From Magnetovibrio sp. (GTDB lineage: Bacteria > Pseudomonadota > Alphaproteobacteria > Rhodospirillales > Magnetovibrionaceae), in the NCBI GenBank assembly GCA_016763895.1, contig JAESSV010000163.1, positions 1 through 7,999 on the forward strand: a DNA stretch of 7,999 nucleotides. Direction: 5' to 3'. Under the pieces are notes generated by a model, which saw only the letters and a program-made list of their open reading frames with translations, made no database searches and was not told where the DNA came from. Position 1 is the stretch's first letter, and every line of letters begins with the position of its first letter. Below, one piece after another: positions 7,001 to 7,999 of the stretch. The position numbers were made by a program, and so were the translations under genes.

Positions 7001-7999
7001 GCGACGGTGACGTTGAGCGCGACGGACAAGCTTGCGGTTCATGCCTTGCTGAATCTGGATGGTACCCAGGCCGCCGACGGTGCAACCACTTATAACATGG
7101 CTTCTGCCGACAATTGGATGGCCGCCGCCGCCGCCTCAACCAACACCGCCGACGCGGTGGCGACGATTACGAGCTCCAACTACGCCGCACCGACCATCAC
7201 GTCATCGACTTACGACAGGGCCACCGGAATTTTCACGATCACCGGCACGAATTTCGTCTCAAAGGCGGGTGCTGCTAATGATGTGGATGTTTCTAAGTTC
7301 ACGTTTACCGGTGAAGGAGCCGTGACACGTGGGTTGATCGATCTCACGAATGTGGAAGTCACCTCGGCGACCACGGCGTCTAAGACTTTAACCGGGGCCG
7401 ATAAGTTGGCTATGGATGGCCTCTCGACAAAAAATGGCATCACGTCCGACGACGGAACCACCTATAACCTCAACGCCGCCGAGGACTGGTTGGCGGGGAG
7501 TGTCGCGGCGACGAATATCGCTGATACGACCATCAGTGTGACCGTTAGCAACTACGCAGCACCGGCCATCACGTCTGCGGCCTTTAATACCGGCACAGGT
7601 GTTGCGACGGTGACGGGCACAAACTTCACCTCTAAATCAGGGGCCGCCAACGATATTGACTTGTCCCTGTTGACCTTTACCGGTGAAGGCGGGGCAACGT
7701 ATACCTTAACCACAGCGATAGATGTTGACGTGACTTCGGCCACACATTTTACGGCGACGTTGACCGGTGCTGATTTGACCGGGGTGAAGGCTTTGCTCAA
7801 TTCGGCAGGCTTAGCTTCAACGGATGCGACAACCTATAACTTGGCGGCCGCTGATAACTGGTTGGTTGGCGGGGCGACGACGGCAAATATCGCCGATGCA
7901 GCGGGTAATGCAATTACGGTGAGCTTTCCAGCGGTTGCCGATACCACCACGAACACTCTAAATGCAGATCAAACAGCTTCTGCGCCACCGCCACCACCA
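1091..7999 (+). CDS. Giant LEPR/DUF4347 protein with 15 tandem ~124-aa repeats (adhesin-like, probably secreted), 3'-truncated by window
   Basis: One open frame of exactly 2303 codons runs from the ATG at 1091 to the window edge. In order it shows: a basic N-terminus (MGLFKKRGTFERHSQ) with repeated MAQK; a LEPR-like motif at residues 55-66; a DUF4347 domain at about 104-254; a beta-rich segment at 268-421; fifteen repeats at 422-2279; and a linker ending in five prolines at 2299-2303. The composition is Thr/Ala/Asn/Asp/Gly/Val-rich with few Lys/Arg. I read only two cysteines, C47 and C200. There is no Sec signal peptide. Proteins of this type are typically very large, exported by type I secretion through a C-terminal signal, and act as surface adhesins or biofilm matrix proteins. 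The RTX/secretion end would lie beyond the window, so secretion is inferred. Repeat periodicity stays in frame throughout, arguing against frameshifts. The family call is firm; exact function is not known. Confidence 0.93.
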   Translation, partial: MGLFKKRGTFERHSQNTAQKMAQKMAQKTSRDSGKTSVSNSSISSPCAFSPMALALEPRFMFDAAGAATGAEINQQTAANSLANAADAFVSVAPTAVPAAPHQVVVVDTTVADYQTLLAGMNPNIDIILLDPGTGINGLAAALAGQSNIDSLHIISHGSTGSISLGGQSLSSDTLAANANSLTIIGQALSGNGDILLYGCNIGQDGAGQAFIDGLASATGADIAASNDLTGAAALGGDWVLEAQAGQIEGDQAFTDAAMMAYDGVLAVPANGLKDVTTLTVPGNFVTGFTLTENTPNLTRFGETIGTKGLYWTSPGNVDVQLTVGADGTNLGTFDLTGIGFTKFNFVGGYSFNITGFKTGGNVTTGFATIAGNTFYSTGTYTAFTGITGFEIVMVAGGAQPHDQNTFDSFTIANATAPGVDPAIATATYDAPNGNLVLTGTNFTATAGGINDVIANKLTLTGEGGATYLLTDTANVDITSSTEATLILSATDRAAVDLMMNKNGTASNDGTAFDVSAAAGFIAASSSISDAGVTSLTVSNVANPTITSAAYDYNSNTVTVTGTNFVRNGLNGTNDVDLSTLTLTGEGGAAYTLTTASDVEITDGTTFSFTLSGADLYNVEALLNKNGTSSSTASTTFNLAGADNWMPGATTANNIADTTAGVTVSNYAVPTVTSATYDYANGQLVVTGTNFVNKSGATNDIDISMLAFTGEGGAQYQLTSASDVEVTSATTYTVTLAGSDLTHVEGLLNKNGTMSATAATTFSLASADNWMTGSAPAGNVADAAATITVSNYAVPVVTSAAYDYNTNVLTVTGTNFVSQAGAANDIDISTLTLTGDGGTTYTLTSTADVELTSATSFAVTLSGADLVNVETILNKNGTNSATANTLFNIGAADNWNFQAPAATNIADAAGNGVTVSSFANPAITSTVYDWNSGVLVLTGTNFVGKTGATNDITANTLTLKGEGGLTYTLTDTTNVDITSATTASLSLSATDKLAVNGLFNKNGSASDDGTTFNVAAADNWMAGSPAANAIADTTASVTVSNYAAPTVTSATYDYTSNVMTVTGTNFVSMSGATNDIDISMLTIRGGGGAAYTITSATNVDVTSSTAFSVTLSGADLTNVEALLNKDLLASNEGVTYNLAAADNWLVGGAPTTNISDTTASVTVSNFAAPTITSSTYDDANGQLVITGTNFVKANGATNDIIANLMTLTGEGGAYTLTDTANVEVTSATSATLTLSATDQMNIRGLMNKNGTASSGATNYNLAGSDGWNAASPANEADLTGNAVTVSNVATPAITSAVYDSDTGVVVVTGTNFAKKVGAANDVNLSTLTFTGGTGNASYAVVTATDVEITSATSFSFTLTGADKTQVDALLDQIGTTSTGGSTYNIAGADNWLTSADAATNIADSTNAVTVSINPKITSATYDAATGSLVVTGTNIQAKAGVTNDITANTLTLTGEGGATYTLTDTADVERTSASAFTLVLSATDKAAVNQVMNKNGTTSTGATTFNIASADNWNANVTAGDTSDATNGVTVSNVAVPAVASATYNASTGALVLTGTGFLKASGATNDIVAAKLTLTGEGGATYTLTDTANVEITSGTAATLTLSATDKTALNTIMNKAGTSTTSTTTYNVNMAEDWAAGADAAVNVVDATSGVTVSNVAVPTITSTAYDASTGVITGTGTGFVSATGAANDVVANKFTVTGEGGATYTLTDTSNVEITSGTAFSITLSATDKASVNLIMNKDGTSATAGTTYNVAAGEDWAAGANLAVNVVDGTSGVTVSNVSAPGITSSTYNANSGVLVVTGTGFTKASGANNDVNASMFTFTGEGGVTYSLTTTPDVEMTSSTTFSITLSAADKLAVNGLMTKNGAGSDGATTYNIAAAENWARGADAAVNVVDATATVTVSNYAVPAVTSATYNWANGQLVITGTNFVSKTGVTNDIVANLLTVTGEGGASYTLTDTANVEITSATAATVTLSATDKLAVHALLNLDGTQAADGATTYNMASADNWMAAAAASTNTADAVATITSSNYAAPTITSSTYDRATGIFTITGTNFVSKAGAANDVDVSKFTFTGEGAVTRGLIDLTNVEVTSATTASKTLTGADKLAMDGLSTKNGITSDDGTTYNLNAAEDWLAGSVAATNIADTTISVTVSNYAAPAITSAAFNTGTGVATVTGTNFTSKSGAANDIDLSLLTFTGEGGATYTLTTAIDVDVTSATHFTATLTGADLTGVKALLNSAGLASTDATTYNLAAADNWLVGGATTANIADAAGNAITVSFPAVADTTTNTLNADQTASAPPPPP
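1141..1176 (+). repeat. Three tandem 12-bp repeats encoding A-Q-K-M
   Basis: GGCCCAGAAGAT occurs twice exactly (1141-1152, 1153-1164), followed by a third copy, GGCCCAGAAAAC (1165-1176), that differs at the end. In frame this gives the peptide AQKMAQKMAQKT, near residues 18-29. It looks like a slippage expansion inside the basic, probably disordered N-terminus. Confidence 0.8.
1253..1288 (+). other. LEPR-like N-terminal motif (ALEPRFMFDAAG)
   Basis: Residues 55-66 read ALEPRFMFDAAG. The LEPR-hydrophobic-DAA signature is found near the N-terminus of many very large secreted bacterial proteins (the LEPR-XLL type region). Its molecular role is not established, but it is a marker of this protein class and is often followed, as here, by DUF4347. 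Confidence 0.7.
1400..1852 (+). other. DUF4347 domain within the giant protein
   Basis: Residues about 104-254. It opens with the strand VVVVDTTVADYQTLL, followed by IDIILLDPGTGINGLAAAL, the strand LHIISHGSTGSISLG with H157, DILLYGCNIGQDGAG with C200, and ends with DLTGAAALGGDWVLE and a short IEGDQAF tail. These are the hallmarks of DUF4347. The His-Gly after one hydrophobic strand and the Gly-Cys after the next resemble the clan CD (caspase/gingipain-like) arrangement. Catalytic activity is therefore possible but is only inferred. Confidence 0.82.
1892..2353 (+). other. Unassigned beta-rich segment between DUF4347 and the repeats
   Basis: Residues 268-421 alternate polar and hydrophobic residues with many Gly, Thr and Phe, for example GTFDLTGIGFTKFNFVGG, FTGITGFEIVMVAGG and the ending NTFDSFTIANAT. 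The pattern suggests a beta-sandwich of about 150 residues. It does not repeat elsewhere in the window and I cannot assign it to a named family. Confidence 0.5.
2354..7927 (+). repeat. Fifteen tandem protein-coding repeats, 122-126 aa each
   Basis: Units counted from the Pro of PxITSxxYD start at 2354, 2720, 3098, 3473, 3851, 4223, 4595, 4961, 5330, 5699, 6071, 6443, 6815, 7190 and 7562. The last ends at 7927. Unit lengths are 122, 126, 125, 126, 124, 124, 122, 123, 123, 124, 124, 124, 125, 124 and 122 residues. Core order: PxITSATYD, GxLVVTGTNF, GAxND, LTLTGEGGATYTLT, [ND]VE, TLS, NKNGT, TTYN, DNW, NxxD, VTVSN. The N-D pair and the [ND]-V-[ED] triad are present in all fifteen. The Trp is in fourteen and is missing only in unit 1. 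The opening resembles the start of an IPT/TIG-like Ig fold, but the rest does not match a family I can name. Likely rod-forming extracellular beta-domains, possibly calcium-stabilised (inference). Confidence 0.9.
7928..7999 (+). other. Post-repeat linker entering a proline run
   Basis: Residues 2280-2303 leave the repeat pattern: PAVADTTTNTLNADQTASA, then five prolines reaching the window edge. A Thr/Asn/Ala linker followed by polyproline usually marks a boundary to a different module. What follows is outside the window. Confidence 0.6.

Noticed and set aside
7059..7325. Proline-rich 88-codon plus-strand frame
   Set aside because: It is an out-of-frame reading of repeat units 13 and 14. The prolines come from GCC-rich alanine codons in the real frame.
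2491..7800. Six minus-strand open frames of 67-83 codons (2491-2718, 3610-3858, 3988-4191, 6208-6450, 7210-7461, 7552-7800) that resemble each other
   Set aside because: They are reverse complements of the same part of the plus-strand repeats, so their mutual similarity follows from the repeat array. The plus strand has the conserved protein and continuous frame.

Overview
The window holds two divergently transcribed protein genes, both running off an edge, separated by about 500 bp of AT-richer DNA with several small repeats and inverted repeats. I see no tRNA, rRNA, CRISPR array, transposase or integrase. The GC-leaning coding DNA, the LEPR-type N-terminus joined to a DUF4347 domain, and a Sec-exported tail-collar protein suggest a Gram-negative bacterium, plausibly an aquatic alphaproteobacterium. 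That placement is an inference from gene content and is weak.

Left edge (1-569, minus strand): the first 189 codons of a phage tail-collar / microcystin-dependent-protein (Mdp-like) gene with a clear signal peptide. Its 3' end lies outside the window. It has a good ribosome-binding site, a plausible promoter, and a near-perfect 30-nt hairpin at the expected start of its transcript.

Middle (586-1090): a non-coding leader region. It contains a candidate promoter facing each gene, a 3 x 14-bp tandem array (882-923), a TGTGTA/TACACA inverted repeat (926-944) and a second tandem array of 16-19-bp units (953-1006). Each of the first two units of that second array leads into the minimal frame ATG-CAG-GCC-TAA.

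Right (1091-7999, plus strand): 2303 codons of one uninterrupted open frame with no stop, so the gene is 3'-truncated by the window. The order is: basic N-terminus with a 12-bp tandem repeat; LEPR-like motif; DUF4347 domain with a possible His/Cys dyad (H157, C200); a beta-rich segment; then fifteen tandem repeats of 122-126 residues (residues 422-2279); then a short linker entering a proline run at the window edge. This is the architecture of a giant, probably type I-secreted, surface or adhesin-like protein. The repeats fall into two sequence classes (A and B) arranged as a mosaic.

Nothing proves that the two genes work together. Both look exported and they share an intergenic control region, so co-regulation of surface proteins is a reasonable hypothesis. 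I did not find a clearly new multi-gene system. The most unusual items are the two-class repeat array, the possible protease-like dyad, and the structured, repeat-rich leader.
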